Origin: an uncultured Eubacteriales bacterium
Lineage (GTDB): Bacteria; Bacillota; Clostridia; Oscillospirales; Acutalibacteraceae
Length of the DNA: 33,208 nucleotides
Reading direction: 5' to 3'
NCBI GenBank assembly: GCA_900317985.1
Contig: ONJD01000008.1
Coordinates: 1-33,208 of the forward strand
In this document: piece by piece, positions 11,333 to 19,113 of the stretch
How positions within the stretch are numbered: position 1 is the stretch's first letter
Layout of the letters: each line of letters begins with the position of its first letter
Translations under genes and position numbers: made by a program
Notes under the pieces: generated by a model
What the model was told of the DNA's origin: nothing
The model's input: the letters and a program-made list of their open reading frames with translations, nothing else
Database searches by the model: none

Positions 11333-12946
11333 TTACCAGGCTTCCGCGTCATCGAAGTCGACGAGCGTCGCGTCGAGCGGTTCTTCGCCCTTCACGATCG
11401 TCATGTAGTCGTTGACGGCTTTCCGGATCTCTTTGCGCGGGATGGTCCGGCAGTCTTCCAGATCGTGAGGCAGGAACAGGAAGTCGAAGCCGAGGTCGGC
11501 CGCCTGCTCTTCGAGCAGCGCATGGACACCGTTCATGCCCTTGCAGGCGACGTTGTCATTGCAGATGACCATGTCGCAGTTGAGCCGGCTCGCCCACTCC
11601 CAGACGGCGTTGACGTTGTCCCAGCCGCCGACGGCATGGTGACGCATGACGCCTTTTTCCGAGAACTTCGCAAGGTCGGTCAGTGCCTGTTCCGGATCTT
11701 CCGTGTTGATCATGTTATGACCCATGGTCGAGTCCATGTTGAGGACGATATCGATGCCCCAGCAGTTCTGCGCCCACGTCGGGAAGTCGGTGTAGTACAT
11801 CGCCGACGGGCCCCAGAGGAAGGCTCTGTGGCGGGTCTTGCCCTTGTAAGGCTGGTACTGGTCCCTGACCGCCTGCCGCATGATGCCGATGACCTTGTCG
11901 TCGATCTCGTTGAAATACTCGTCATGACCGTTGACCAGGGCCCATTCGACGAGCTTGTAGAGAGACTCGTTGATGCCGGACAGCGGCGAGAACGGCGTCG
12001 CGAAGATCTCCCACTTCTCCAGCTCGATCTGGTTCTGGTGGTTCATATTCTTCGCTTTCTCGAACAGAGCGTTCCAGTCGTATTTGACGTCGTAGACCTC
12101 TTCGATCTTCTGAATGGCCTGACGCAGTTCTTCTCTCGAGTAGTCGTTGCCGTTCTTCGTGTTGTGCTGCATCGCGAATACGAACGGATAGTCTTCGATG
12201 CCCTTCTGACGGAACCGGCGGCGCTGGAACATGGACGTCGCTTCAGACGCGTTACAGGGCTGGTTCGTCGAGAGGACGAGTTTGCCGAAGATCGGGAACG
12301 CGTCGTCGATGGCAACGCCGGTCTCCGCGGAGCAGCGGGAGCAGACGTCCGGTGCGAGGCCGTACGACTCCGCCACGTCGATGTAGTACGGGTCGAGGTG
12401 CTGGTCGACATCGCAGACGACGAACTCCGGCATGGTCTGCATCGGTTCCGCGTTCAGCGTCGGGAAGCCGGCCGTGAACAGAGGCGGGATCGTCTCGTCG
12501 AGGCCGATCATCCGGTCGGTCATCTCTCCGCCGCCGAGACGTTTGTCATTGTGCAGGATGAGACCGATGCGAAGCGTCAGGATGCGGACGATGGCATTGC
12601 CGTGGATGTTGGCGATGTCCAGCTCTCTCCCGCGGTATCCCTCATAGATGCGGTCGACGAAGGCGAAGGAACCGAGGAACGAACCCATCCAGCGGTACTC
12701 CCAGATGCCCTTCATCACTTTGACGGGGTCTTTTGCCACCATGGCGCCCATGTAGCCGACATTCTTCAGCCAGGCCACATAGTCCTGGAACGTGTCCTCC
12801 ACGCCCCTCCATTCCCGGTAGCGGGCAATGCCGGAACCGTCGTCGCGGTAACGGGTGCGCTGTCCGCCAAGGCCGTTCTCCGCCAGCCAGACCGGGTCAA
12901 AACGCTGCAGCTTTTTGTCGATGAACGAAATGATCTTTTCTTTCAT
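11333..12946 (-). CDS. 2-hydroxyacyl-CoA dehydratase family protein, larger subunit
   Basis: A 537-residue protein of the HgdA/HgdB-BcrB-type family (2-hydroxyglutaryl-CoA dehydratase and benzoyl-CoA reductase subunits), which carry low-potential iron-sulfur clusters. Cysteine sites that could bind a cluster are VCSRCSAETG (201-210), NQPCNAS (228-234) and a C-terminal CDMVICNDNVACKG segment near residue 460. It is longer than typical subunits (about 380-480 aa), mainly through an N-terminal part rich in aromatic residues. Its ATG overlaps the stop of the upstream partner gene (ATGA). AAAGGGGGCG is its ribosome binding site. The substrate cannot be read from the sequence. Confidence 0.8.
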   Translation of the reverse strand: MKEKIISFIDKKLQRFDPVWLAENGLGGQRTRYRDDGSGIARYREWRGVEDTFQDYVAWLKNVGYMGAMVAKDPVKVMKGIWEYRWMGSFLGSFAFVDRIYEGYRGRELDIANIHGNAIVRILTLRIGLILHNDKRLGGGEMTDRMIGLDETIPPLFTAGFPTLNAEPMQTMPEFVVCDVDQHLDPYYIDVAESYGLAPDVCSRCSAETGVAIDDAFPIFGKLVLSTNQPCNASEATSMFQRRRFRQKGIEDYPFVFAMQHNTKNGNDYSREELRQAIQKIEEVYDVKYDWNALFEKAKNMNHQNQIELEKWEIFATPFSPLSGINESLYKLVEWALVNGHDEYFNEIDDKVIGIMRQAVRDQYQPYKGKTRHRAFLWGPSAMYYTDFPTWAQNCWGIDIVLNMDSTMGHNMINTEDPEQALTDLAKFSEKGVMRHHAVGGWDNVNAVWEWASRLNCDMVICNDNVACKGMNGVHALLEEQAADLGFDFLFLPHDLEDCRTIPRKEIRKAVNDYMTIVKGEEPLDATLVDFDDAEAW

Positions 12947-14142
12947 GACGTCGCCCCCTTTCCGGTCTTTTCGAGTCTCTTGATCTCCAGACCCTCCACA
13001 AATGCCTGGAACCGGGTCCGAAGCTGACCGGCACCGGTCAGTGTGTAGTCTTTTTCGATCTGGCAGGTCGGGATCCCTCTCTCCTCCGAAAGAATATGGG
13101 ACGCGAGGACCTTTTCATAGCTCCAGAACTCACAGAATTTCATGCTCTCGACGACGACGCCGTCCGCCTTGTACTCTTTTACCATGGCTTCGAGCACGTC
13201 GGTCCGCTGATCGATCTTCTCTTCGGACATGAAACGCGCACAGAGGTTCGTCTCGAGATAGTGGCGGCAGATCGCCTCGAAGGGCGATTCACCCTCTCTG
13301 ACTTCGATCTGCTCTCTGCTCGGGACAGAACCGAAGCAGTAGCGGTCTCCGACGACGCGGGCACCGCAGAATTCGAGCAGTTTGGTGAACTCGGGGTCAT
13401 CGATCTCCGATCCGGCCAGGATGACTCTGGCGCGGAATTCCGGTTTTGCGTCCGGGGCCCGGTCGCGGATCTCTTCAAGCGTCTCGCGCAGATACGGCAG
13501 GATCAGCCGGTGAGGGCAGACCTCGCTGACGAGCTGGATGAGATGGAACTCATAGCCCGTGACCGTCGGGTTGTCCAGTTTCCGGAAGTCGCCGATCTCG
13601 GTGATGATGGCGCTGACCTCGTTGTGGTCTTCGATGGCCGCCAGCAGGGCGTCATCGGACGTGTCGATGCCCAGTTTCGCGAGGTTTGCGAGCACCTTGT
13701 CCCGCAGTTCGTTCATGTAATACACGAGCGCCGCCCGGTCGTTCTTCAACGGGGCGTCGATGATCGTGGTCACGAACGGGTCGTGCTTGACCGGCGAGAT
13801 CTGTTCAAAATGCTCTTCCATGCGCTCCATGGCCGAGCACGCTTCCGCACCGAACAGTGCCGACAGATAGTTGTAACTGCCTTCGACCGCGCGTTCCAGG
13901 ATGGCGCGTGTATAAGGGCAGTTCCGATTGGTGAGATAGTAGTCTCCGATCGGTGTCGCCGCACAGTTCGGGGCACGCAGCCGTGAGGAAAAACTGCCCG
14001 GCAGGTTCAGCAGTGTTTCCGGGATGTAGTAGCAGTTGTAACCCAACGCTACGTCTCCGTCCTCCACTGCCTGCTTGACCAGGTCGTTGTACGGTTCCTC
14101 CAGCAACGTCTCAAAATACAGCGTATGTTTCAAATCATGCAT
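12943..14142 (-). CDS. 2-hydroxyacyl-CoA dehydratase family protein, smaller subunit
   Basis: A 399-residue member of the same family as its downstream neighbour. Cysteines at the places used for [4Fe-4S] binding are Cys37 (GYNCYYIPE), Cys75 (NCPYTRA) and Cys102 (ACSAMERMEEHF). A C-terminal MKFCEFWSYEK matches the family's late cysteine region. In known systems such a pair needs an ATP-dependent activator (HgdC type) that injects one electron. None is encoded in this window. The start at 14142 has GGGAGGG at good spacing, although the frame is open 10 codons further. The next gene overlaps by 4 bases, so the two probably form a complex. Confidence 0.82.
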   Translation of the reverse strand: MHDLKHTLYFETLLEEPYNDLVKQAVEDGDVALGYNCYYIPETLLNLPGSFSSRLRAPNCAATPIGDYYLTNRNCPYTRAILERAVEGSYNYLSALFGAEACSAMERMEEHFEQISPVKHDPFVTTIIDAPLKNDRAALVYYMNELRDKVLANLAKLGIDTSDDALLAAIEDHNEVSAIITEIGDFRKLDNPTVTGYEFHLIQLVSEVCPHRLILPYLRETLEEIRDRAPDAKPEFRARVILAGSEIDDPEFTKLLEFCGARVVGDRYCFGSVPSREQIEVREGESPFEAICRHYLETNLCARFMSEEKIDQRTDVLEAMVKEYKADGVVVESMKFCEFWSYEKVLASHILSEERGIPTCQIEKDYTLTGAGQLRTRFQAFVEGLEIKRLEKTGKGATS

Positions 14143-14154
14143 GTAAACCCTCCC

Positions 14155-14174
14155 TTGTGTAACAAATGTCACAA
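14155..14174. promoter_or_regulatory. Inverted repeat TTGTG-N10-CACAA at the dehydratase transcription start
   Basis: TTGTGTAACAAATGTCACAA lies just downstream of the -10. It recalls Rex-type operators (TTGTGAA-N4-TTCACAA), but the two halves are 2 bases too far apart, so I call it only a possible repressor site. Confidence 0.35.
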
Positions 14175-14184
14175 TCCCAATTCC

Positions 14185-14210
14185 ATTATAAGAGAGTTTG
14201 TTCGGACAAA
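14185..14210 (-). promoter_or_regulatory. Dehydratase-unit promoter with palindromic site in the spacer
   Basis: A perfect TATAAT -10 (14185-14190) lies about 43 bases before the start codon. The -35 area is only T-rich. The near-palindrome TTTGTTCGGACAAA (14197-14210) fills the spacer and -35 boundary, a classic repressor position, and shares TTGTTCGGACA with the lipase leader. A further half-site, TTTGTTC, reads on the minus strand at 14227-14233. Confidence 0.55.
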
Positions 14211-14256
14211 AAACAACTCTTTATGAACAAATGGCGATTCAGCGTTTCTTTTTTTT

Positions 14257-14289
14257 AACAAAAACCCCCTGCGGATTCCGCAGGGGGTT
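14257..14289 (-). terminator. Intrinsic terminator of the comEC-to-transketolase run
   Basis: A 12-bp perfect GC-rich stem (AACCCCCTGCGG with CCGCAGGGGGTT) with a 3-base loop, running into TTTTTGTT on the minus strand, 16 bases past the transketolase stop. Confidence 0.93.
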
Positions 14290-14305
14290 CGTAACTAAAG
14301 AATGG

Positions 14306-15250
14306 TTATTTCAGCGTGATCGCCTTTTTCGCGGCTTCGACGATGTGGGCGGCGTCGAGGCCGTAGAGGTGGAGCAGTTCCACCGCGGGACCGGACCGGC
14401 CGAATTCGTCGTCGACACCGACACGGAGGACCGGGGTCGGGCAGTTCTCGGAGAGGGTCTCGCAGACCGCGCCGCCGAGGCCGCCGATGACGTTGTGCTC
14501 TTCCGCCGTCACGACACAGCCGCACTCACGGGCCGCGTGGATGATGCATTCCTCGTCGAGGGGCTTGATGGTGTGGACGTTGATGACTCGGGCGGAAATG
14601 CCGTCGTTCTTCAGCTGTTCTGCCGCCATCAGTGCCTCGTTGACCATGAGTCCGGTGGCCACGATGGCAACGTCATTGCCTTCCGTCAGGACCTGGGCTT
14701 TCCCCCACTCGAACTTGTAGTCGCGGTCGAAGATGACCGGGACAGCCAGACGGCCGAATCGCATGTAGACAGGTCCGTCATATTTCGCGGCGGCGATGGT
14801 GGCGGCCTTGGCCTCCACGGCGTCTGCCGGGTTGATGATGGTCATGCCGGGGATGGTGCGCATGAGCGCGATGTCTTCGTTGCACTGGTGGGACGCGCCG
14901 TCTTCGCCGACAGAGATGCCGCCGTGGGTGGCGCCGATCTTGACGTTCAGGTGCGGATAGCCGACCGAGTTGCGGATCTGCTCGTATGCGCGGCCGGACG
15001 CGAACATGGCGAACGAGCTCGCGAAGACGGTGAAGCCGGAAAGGCTCAGACCGGACGCGATGCCGATCATGTTCTGCTCGGCGATGCCGCAGTCGAAGAA
15101 GCGGTCGGGATGTTTCTGTTTGAATTTCGCGGTCTGAGTGGCACCGGCGAGGTCGGCGTCGAGAACGACGACTTTCTCATCGGTCTCACCGAGGTACAGG
15201 AGACCTTCCGCATACCCCATACGGGTCGCTTTCGTGATGATATCTGCCAT
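14306..15250 (-). CDS. Transketolase, C-terminal subunit
   Basis: A 314-residue protein equal to the middle (pyrimidine-binding) and C-terminal domains of transketolase. Key features are DADLAGAT near the start, the FDCGIAEQNMIGIASGLSL segment carrying the activating glutamate of the ThDP site, and the C-terminal domain from about residue 190. With the N-terminal subunit it forms the split transketolase common in Clostridia and archaea, which moves two-carbon units between sugar phosphates. It begins 13 bases after the N-subunit stop, with GGAGGG as ribosome binding site. It is the last gene before the terminator. Confidence 0.93.
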   Translation of the reverse strand: MADIITKATRMGYAEGLLYLGETDEKVVVLDADLAGATQTAKFKQKHPDRFFDCGIAEQNMIGIASGLSLSGFTVFASSFAMFASGRAYEQIRNSVGYPHLNVKIGATHGGISVGEDGASHQCNEDIALMRTIPGMTIINPADAVEAKAATIAAAKYDGPVYMRFGRLAVPVIFDRDYKFEWGKAQVLTEGNDVAIVATGLMVNEALMAAEQLKNDGISARVINVHTIKPLDEECIIHAARECGCVVTAEEHNVIGGLGGAVCETLSENCPTPVLRVGVDDEFGRSGPAVELLHLYGLDAAHIVEAAKKAITLK

Positions 15251-15263
15251 GGTTCTTCCCTCC

Positions 15264-16121
15264 TTATTCCTGTGCCGCCAGGGTCTCGAGCTCCGTGAGC
15301 CGGTCCTGGAGTTCGTTCATCGCCTCTTCGTACTCTTCCTGCTTCGGAGCTTTGCCGTGCCATTCCACCGCGTACTCCATGTAGGAAACGCCTTTGCCCT
15401 TGACGGTCTTGGCGATGATGACGGAGGGTTTGCCGTTCTTCTTGTCCGCGAACGTGAAGGCCGCGTCGATCTCATCGAAATCGTGGCCGTCGCAGTTGAT
15501 GACGTTCCAGCCGAACGCCTCGAACTTCTTGTCGATGGGATACGGAGAGTTGACCTCTTCGAGCGTGCCATCGATCTGGAGATTGTTGTTGTCGACCACA
15601 GCGACCAGATTGTCGAGTTTCTTGGCAGCCGCAAACATGGCGGCTTCCCAGACCTGACCTTCCTGGATCTCACCATCGCCGAGGATGGTATAGACCTGAT
15701 AGTCCTTGTTCTTGAGTTTCGCACCGAGCGCCATGCCGACGGCAGCCGAAATGCCCTGGCCCAGAGAACCCGTGCTCATGTCGACACCGGGGGTCATCCG
15801 AAGGCTCGGGTGGCCCTGCAGGAAGGAAGTCGGTTTCCGGAGACGTTCGATCTCATCTTCCGGGAAGAATCCTCTGAGTGCCAGCGCGCCGTAAAGGGCG
15901 GGTGCGGTATGGCCTTTCGACAGAACGAAGCGGTCCCGGTCTTCCCAGTCGGGATTCTGCGGGTCCACATTCATTTTATGGAAATACAGATAGGCCATGA
16001 TGTCCGAGACGGACAGAGAGCCGCCCGGGTGACCGGATTTCGCGTTGAATGTACCTTTGATGACATCCATGCGAATGCGGATCGCCTGCATTTCCAGTTC
16101 GCGTTTCAATTTCTTATCCAC
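15264..16121 (-). CDS. Transketolase, N-terminal subunit
   Basis: A 285-residue ThDP-binding half. The motif GDGEIQEGQVWEA followed by NNNLQ binds magnesium and the diphosphate of ThDP. SGHPGGSLS and the substrate-contact SKGHTAPALYG are also present. The start is GTG, 8 to 9 bases after GGAGG. The frame has no better ATG nearby and the start matches the usual MDKKLKxELE-like beginning. It follows the pseudouridine synthase gene by 18 bases and precedes its partner subunit. It works in the non-oxidative pentose phosphate pathway. Confidence 0.93.
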   Translation of the reverse strand: MDKKLKRELEMQAIRIRMDVIKGTFNAKSGHPGGSLSVSDIMAYLYFHKMNVDPQNPDWEDRDRFVLSKGHTAPALYGALALRGFFPEDEIERLRKPTSFLQGHPSLRMTPGVDMSTGSLGQGISAAVGMALGAKLKNKDYQVYTILGDGEIQEGQVWEAAMFAAAKKLDNLVAVVDNNNLQIDGTLEEVNSPYPIDKKFEAFGWNVINCDGHDFDEIDAAFTFADKKNGKPSVIIAKTVKGKGVSYMEYAVEWHGKAPKQEEYEEAMNELQDRLTELETLAAQE

Positions 16122-16139
16122 GATGCTATCCTCCAGGAT

Positions 16140-17072
16140 TTATTCTCTGCGGGTACTCTCGAGACCGCGCAAAAATTTCTGAAATGTCTCCGGCAGCTCC
16201 GACGTGAACTCCATGTACTCGCCGGTGCGCGGATGGATGAACCCGATGAGTCCTGCGTGAAGGCACTGGCCCTGCAGGCTTTTCGGGGTGTTGGACGGGC
16301 CGTACAGTGGATCGCCCGCCACGGGGTGGCCTTTGTAGGCCATATGGACACGAATCTGATGGGTCCGTCCGGTCTCCAGGATGCACTTGATGTAAGTGTA
16401 ATCCCGGAACCGCTCCAGCACTTCGAAATGCGTGACCGCCTCTCTCGAGTGCTGTGTAGTGACCGCCATCTTTTTGCGGTCCTTCGGATTTCGGCCGATG
16501 GGCGCGTCGATGGTCCCGGAATCCTCCCTGAAGTTCCCGTGCACCACCGCCCGGTATTCACGGGTGAAGCTGTGCGCCTGGATCTGCTTTTGCAGTTCTA
16601 CATGAGCGAAGTCGTTCTTCGCGACGACCAGAAGCCCGCTCGTGTCCTTGTCGATGCGGTGGACGATGCCCGGGCGGATCTCGCCGTTGATGCCGGACAG
16701 ACTATCTCCGCAGTGGTACAGGAGCGCGTTGACCAGAGTCCCGTCCGGGTTGCCCGGCGCCGGGTGGACGACCATGCCTTTCGGCTTGTCGACGACCAGC
16801 AGGTCATCGTCCTCATAGACCACACACAAAGGAATATCCTGCGCCTCCGCCCGGATGGAAAGAGGTGCAGGAATAGTGATCTCAAGGATGTCGCCGGACT
16901 TCACCTTAAGGGATTTGCCGGCTGTTTTTCCGTTGACGGTGATATTGCCGTCCGCCAGGAGTTTCTGTGCTCCGGAACGGGTCAGGTCCTCGACGGACTC
17001 CGCCACCAGGACGTCGACGCGCTGCCCCTCCTGCTCGGGGGTGACAACGAGGCGTGCGTTCTGTTCCGACAT
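16140..17072 (-). CDS. RluA-family 23S rRNA/tRNA pseudouridine synthase (RluD-like)
   Basis: A 310-residue enzyme with an N-terminal S4 RNA-binding domain (about 14-75) and the RluA catalytic domain. The catalytic motif is HRIDKDTSGLL at 138-148, with Asp141 as the active residue. LETGRTHQIRVHMAYKGHP and the GDPLYG turn follow. It converts uridines in structured RNA to pseudouridine. The arrangement fits RluD, but the exact RNA target cannot be read from sequence. TAGGAGC is its ribosome binding site and overlaps the lspA stop codon, indicating coupling. lspA next to an rluD-like gene is a common pair. Confidence 0.92.
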   Translation of the reverse strand: MSEQNARLVVTPEQEGQRVDVLVAESVEDLTRSGAQKLLADGNITVNGKTAGKSLKVKSGDILEITIPAPLSIRAEAQDIPLCVVYEDDDLLVVDKPKGMVVHPAPGNPDGTLVNALLYHCGDSLSGINGEIRPGIVHRIDKDTSGLLVVAKNDFAHVELQKQIQAHSFTREYRAVVHGNFREDSGTIDAPIGRNPKDRKKMAVTTQHSREAVTHFEVLERFRDYTYIKCILETGRTHQIRVHMAYKGHPVAGDPLYGPSNTPKSLQGQCLHAGLIGFIHPRTGEYMEFTSELPETFQKFLRGLESTRRE

Positions 17073-17084
17073 GTTGAATAGCTC

Positions 17085-17594
17085 CTAGTCCCTGCTGCTC
17101 TTTGTGTCCTTCCGGAATGACAGAAGCGTCGAAAGGATCAGAAGGACAGCACCTATCGTGACACAGCAGTCCGCAAAATTGAAGACTGCGAATTTCGTAA
17201 ATAATACTTCGATGAAATCGACCACATAGTGGCGATGGACCCGGTCGATGAGGTTCCCGATCCCGCCGGAGACCATCAGGACGAGAGAGACCTGATTGAG
17301 GACCCCCGGGATCTTCTCGAAGAGGAGAAGTCCGATGGCGATGACCAGGATGACGGCGGTGAGCGCCGACAGGAACATCGTCCGTCCGGTCAGCACGCTG
17401 AACGCGGCACCGGTGTTCTCGGCATACCGGAACTGCAGGATGTGAGGCAGCGGTGTGACCACCTTTCCCCCTGCGAGGTCCCGCAGGACGAGGAACTTTG
17501 TCCACTGGTCGATGAGGACCAGCACTGCCATGGCGATGAAATAGCCGATGAGTTTCGGGATGTTTCGCTTACTTGAAGTACTTGTTTCCTTCAT
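17085..17594 (-). CDS. lspA: Lipoprotein signal peptidase (signal peptidase II)
   Basis: A 169-residue protein with four membrane spans that cuts signal peptides from diacylglyceryl prolipoproteins. Conserved blocks are LIDQWTK (27-33), AENTGAAFS (58-66), SGGIGNLIDR (109-118), VVDFI (124-128, Asp126) and FNFADCCVTIG (138-148, Asp142). The two aspartates form the catalytic dyad. The start chosen at 17594 lies inside the end of divIVA (26-base overlap) with a GAGG a few bases upstream. The frame stays open 19 codons further, but those residues are low-complexity and make the N-terminus too long. Confidence 0.92.
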   Translation of the reverse strand: MKETSTSSKRNIPKLIGYFIAMAVLVLIDQWTKFLVLRDLAGGKVVTPLPHILQFRYAENTGAAFSVLTGRTMFLSALTAVILVIAIGLLLFEKIPGVLNQVSLVLMVSGGIGNLIDRVHRHYVVDFIEVLFTKFAVFNFADCCVTIGAVLLILSTLLSFRKDTKSSRD

Positions 17595-18534
17595 TGAGGT
17601 CCTCATAGCCGTTGCCGGCAAGGTACTTGTCGATGTCTCCGAACCCGTCATCGTCGTCCTCGTCGACAGGCGCGGGAGCCGGTTCTTCCGGAGCTTCCGC
17701 GGGAGCTTCTTCCGGTTCCGTCTCTACGACTTCCGGCTCCGCTTCCGGTTCGGGGAAAATGACCGGTTCTTCCGCGACAGGAGCAGCGGCCTCTGCTTCA
17801 AGGCGTTCCTGCGTCTCCTGATAGGCGCGCTCGCCGAGGACTTCCTCACCGGTGACGAAGGTCTCTTCCACAGGAGCTTCTTCCACTTCCTCCGGGACTT
17901 CGACATGCTCGACTTCCGAGGTGAAGTCCGGCGCGAAGGAAAGGAGTTCCATCTGCATCTGATAGGTGTCGGAAAGCTGCTTGCGGATCTTGGCGGACTC
18001 GACTTTGACCTTCTCGAGATAGGCCTCTTCCTTGGCGGCTTCTTCCGCGACAGAACCGACTTTCTCTTCGTAGATGGCATTGGCGGTGTCCAGAAGATCG
18101 GTGGCCTTCTTGTTGGCGCGCTCGATGATCTCCGCCGCTTCCGCGCGGGCATCTTTCAGGATCTCATCCGCTTCGACACGAGCCTTGTCGAGGATCTCGC
18201 CGGACTGGGCGTCCACAGACTCTCTGGCGGCGCGGATCTTCTCCTCCGTCTCGGACAGCTGGCCCTGGGCCTTCTGCTGCGCCTCCACGATGATGGAATT
18301 CTTCATGCGCTGCGCCTCGACCAGAGCGTTCCGGATGTTCTCCTCGTCGTCTTTGTATTTGGCAAGACGGTCTGCGAGGACCTGAAGCTTCCGGACGATC
18401 TCCGCGTTCTCGCGGAACATCTGATCGTAAGAGGAGTAGACTTCATCCATGTACTCGTCGACGTCGGCGGCAAGATAGCCGTTGCGGCCGGACATCTGGA
18501 ATTCGTGGTTCCGAAGATCCTTGGGTGTAAGCAT
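17569..18534 (-). CDS. divIVA: DivIVA-domain cell-division/polarity protein
   Basis: A roughly 321-residue coiled-coil protein. The N-terminal LTPKDLRNHEF and the GYLAADVDEYMDEV segment form the membrane-curvature-binding DivIVA domain. A long coiled coil covers about 25-210. The C-terminal third is very acidic, rich in Glu, Pro and Ala, ending in GNKYFK. This is longer than Bacillus DivIVA (about 164 aa). It marks poles and septa. Two starts, ATG AAA ATG, are possible: the AAAGGTGA ribosome binding site touches the first ATG (18540) but is well spaced for the second (18534), so I chose the second. Confidence 0.9.
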   Translation of the reverse strand: MLTPKDLRNHEFQMSGRNGYLAADVDEYMDEVYSSYDQMFRENAEIVRKLQVLADRLAKYKDDEENIRNALVEAQRMKNSIIVEAQQKAQGQLSETEEKIRAARESVDAQSGEILDKARVEADEILKDARAEAAEIIERANKKATDLLDTANAIYEEKVGSVAEEAAKEEAYLEKVKVESAKIRKQLSDTYQMQMELLSFAPDFTSEVEHVEVPEEVEEAPVEETFVTGEEVLGERAYQETQERLEAEAAAPVAEEPVIFPEPEAEPEVVETEPEEAPAEAPEEPAPAPVDEDDDDGFGDIDKYLAGNGYEDLNEGNKYFK

Positions 18535-18556
18535 TTTCATTCACCTTTCGTAAAAG

Positions 18557-18585
18557 ATGGGCACGCCCTTGGATGGTGTGCCCAT
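18557..18585 (-). terminator. Hairpin between sepF and divIVA (weak terminator or processing site)
   Basis: ATGGGCAC pairs with GTGCCCAT (8 bp) around a 13-base loop and is followed on the minus strand by CTTTTA. The T-run is short, so read-through into divIVA is expected. It may lower downstream expression. Confidence 0.4.
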
Positions 18586-18607
18586 TCTGTAAAATCGATC
18601 TGATTGA

Positions 18608-19093
18608 TTACTGGCCCGAGAAGAACATGCCGTTGCTCTCGAGTTCATCGAGCAGGTCCCCGGTCATGGAGACGTTGTAGGGAGTGATGATGAACGTGCT
18701 GTTGGCAACTCTCTTGAGCATGCCGGCGTTGGCATAGGCGACACCGGACAGGAAGTCGATGAGTCTGCGGGCAACATCTCTGTTCGCTGCTTCGAGGTTC
18801 AGAACGACGGTTCTCTTCTCGTTGAGATGGTCCGCGATGGCGCTGGCATCTTCAAAGCGCTCCGGCTTTGCGAGGACGACCTGCATGGTGGTCTTCGCAG
18901 GCATGTTGACAACGTTTCCTCTCTTGGCCTGAGCGGGTGCGGCAGCGGGAGCGGCGGGCTGCTGTCTTACGGGAGTATAGTCCTCCTCTTCCTCTTCTTC
19001 GAACTCTTCGTCCAGGTCGATATCATATTCGAAATCGTCGTCTTCCGGCTCAAAACCGGTGATGCGTTTGATGTTATCTAAGAAATTAGCCAT
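18608..19093 (-). CDS. sepF: Cell division protein SepF
   Basis: A 161-residue protein. The N-terminal MANFLDNIKRITGF helix binds the membrane. An acidic linker with a run of Glu and a Pro/Ala stretch follows (about 20-58). The SepF domain is at about 68-161, including the VVLNLEAANRDVARRLIDFLSG segment and the closing ITPYNV. It bundles FtsZ filaments and ties them to the membrane. GGAGGAAG is 8 bases before the ATG. It lies 20 bases after yggS, the standard arrangement of the Gram-positive division cluster, though no ylmG gene lies between sepF and divIVA. Confidence 0.95.
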   Translation of the reverse strand: MANFLDNIKRITGFEPEDDDFEYDIDLDEEFEEEEEEDYTPVRQQPAAPAAAPAQAKRGNVVNMPAKTTMQVVLAKPERFEDASAIADHLNEKRTVVLNLEAANRDVARRLIDFLSGVAYANAGMLKRVANSTFIITPYNVSMTGDLLDELESNGMFFSGQ

Positions 19094-19113
19094 TTCAATT
19101 CTTCCTCCGGATC

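Noticed and set aside
14155-14174. CRP/FNR-type binding site
   Set aside because: The TGTG and CACA halves are spaced 2 bases wider than a CRP site, and the FNR core TTGAT/ATCAA is absent.
15138-17081. Long plus-strand frame opposite the transketolase and RluD-like genes
   Set aside because: The minus-strand genes have clear motifs and ribosome binding sites. The plus frame has none and crosses several gene boundaries.
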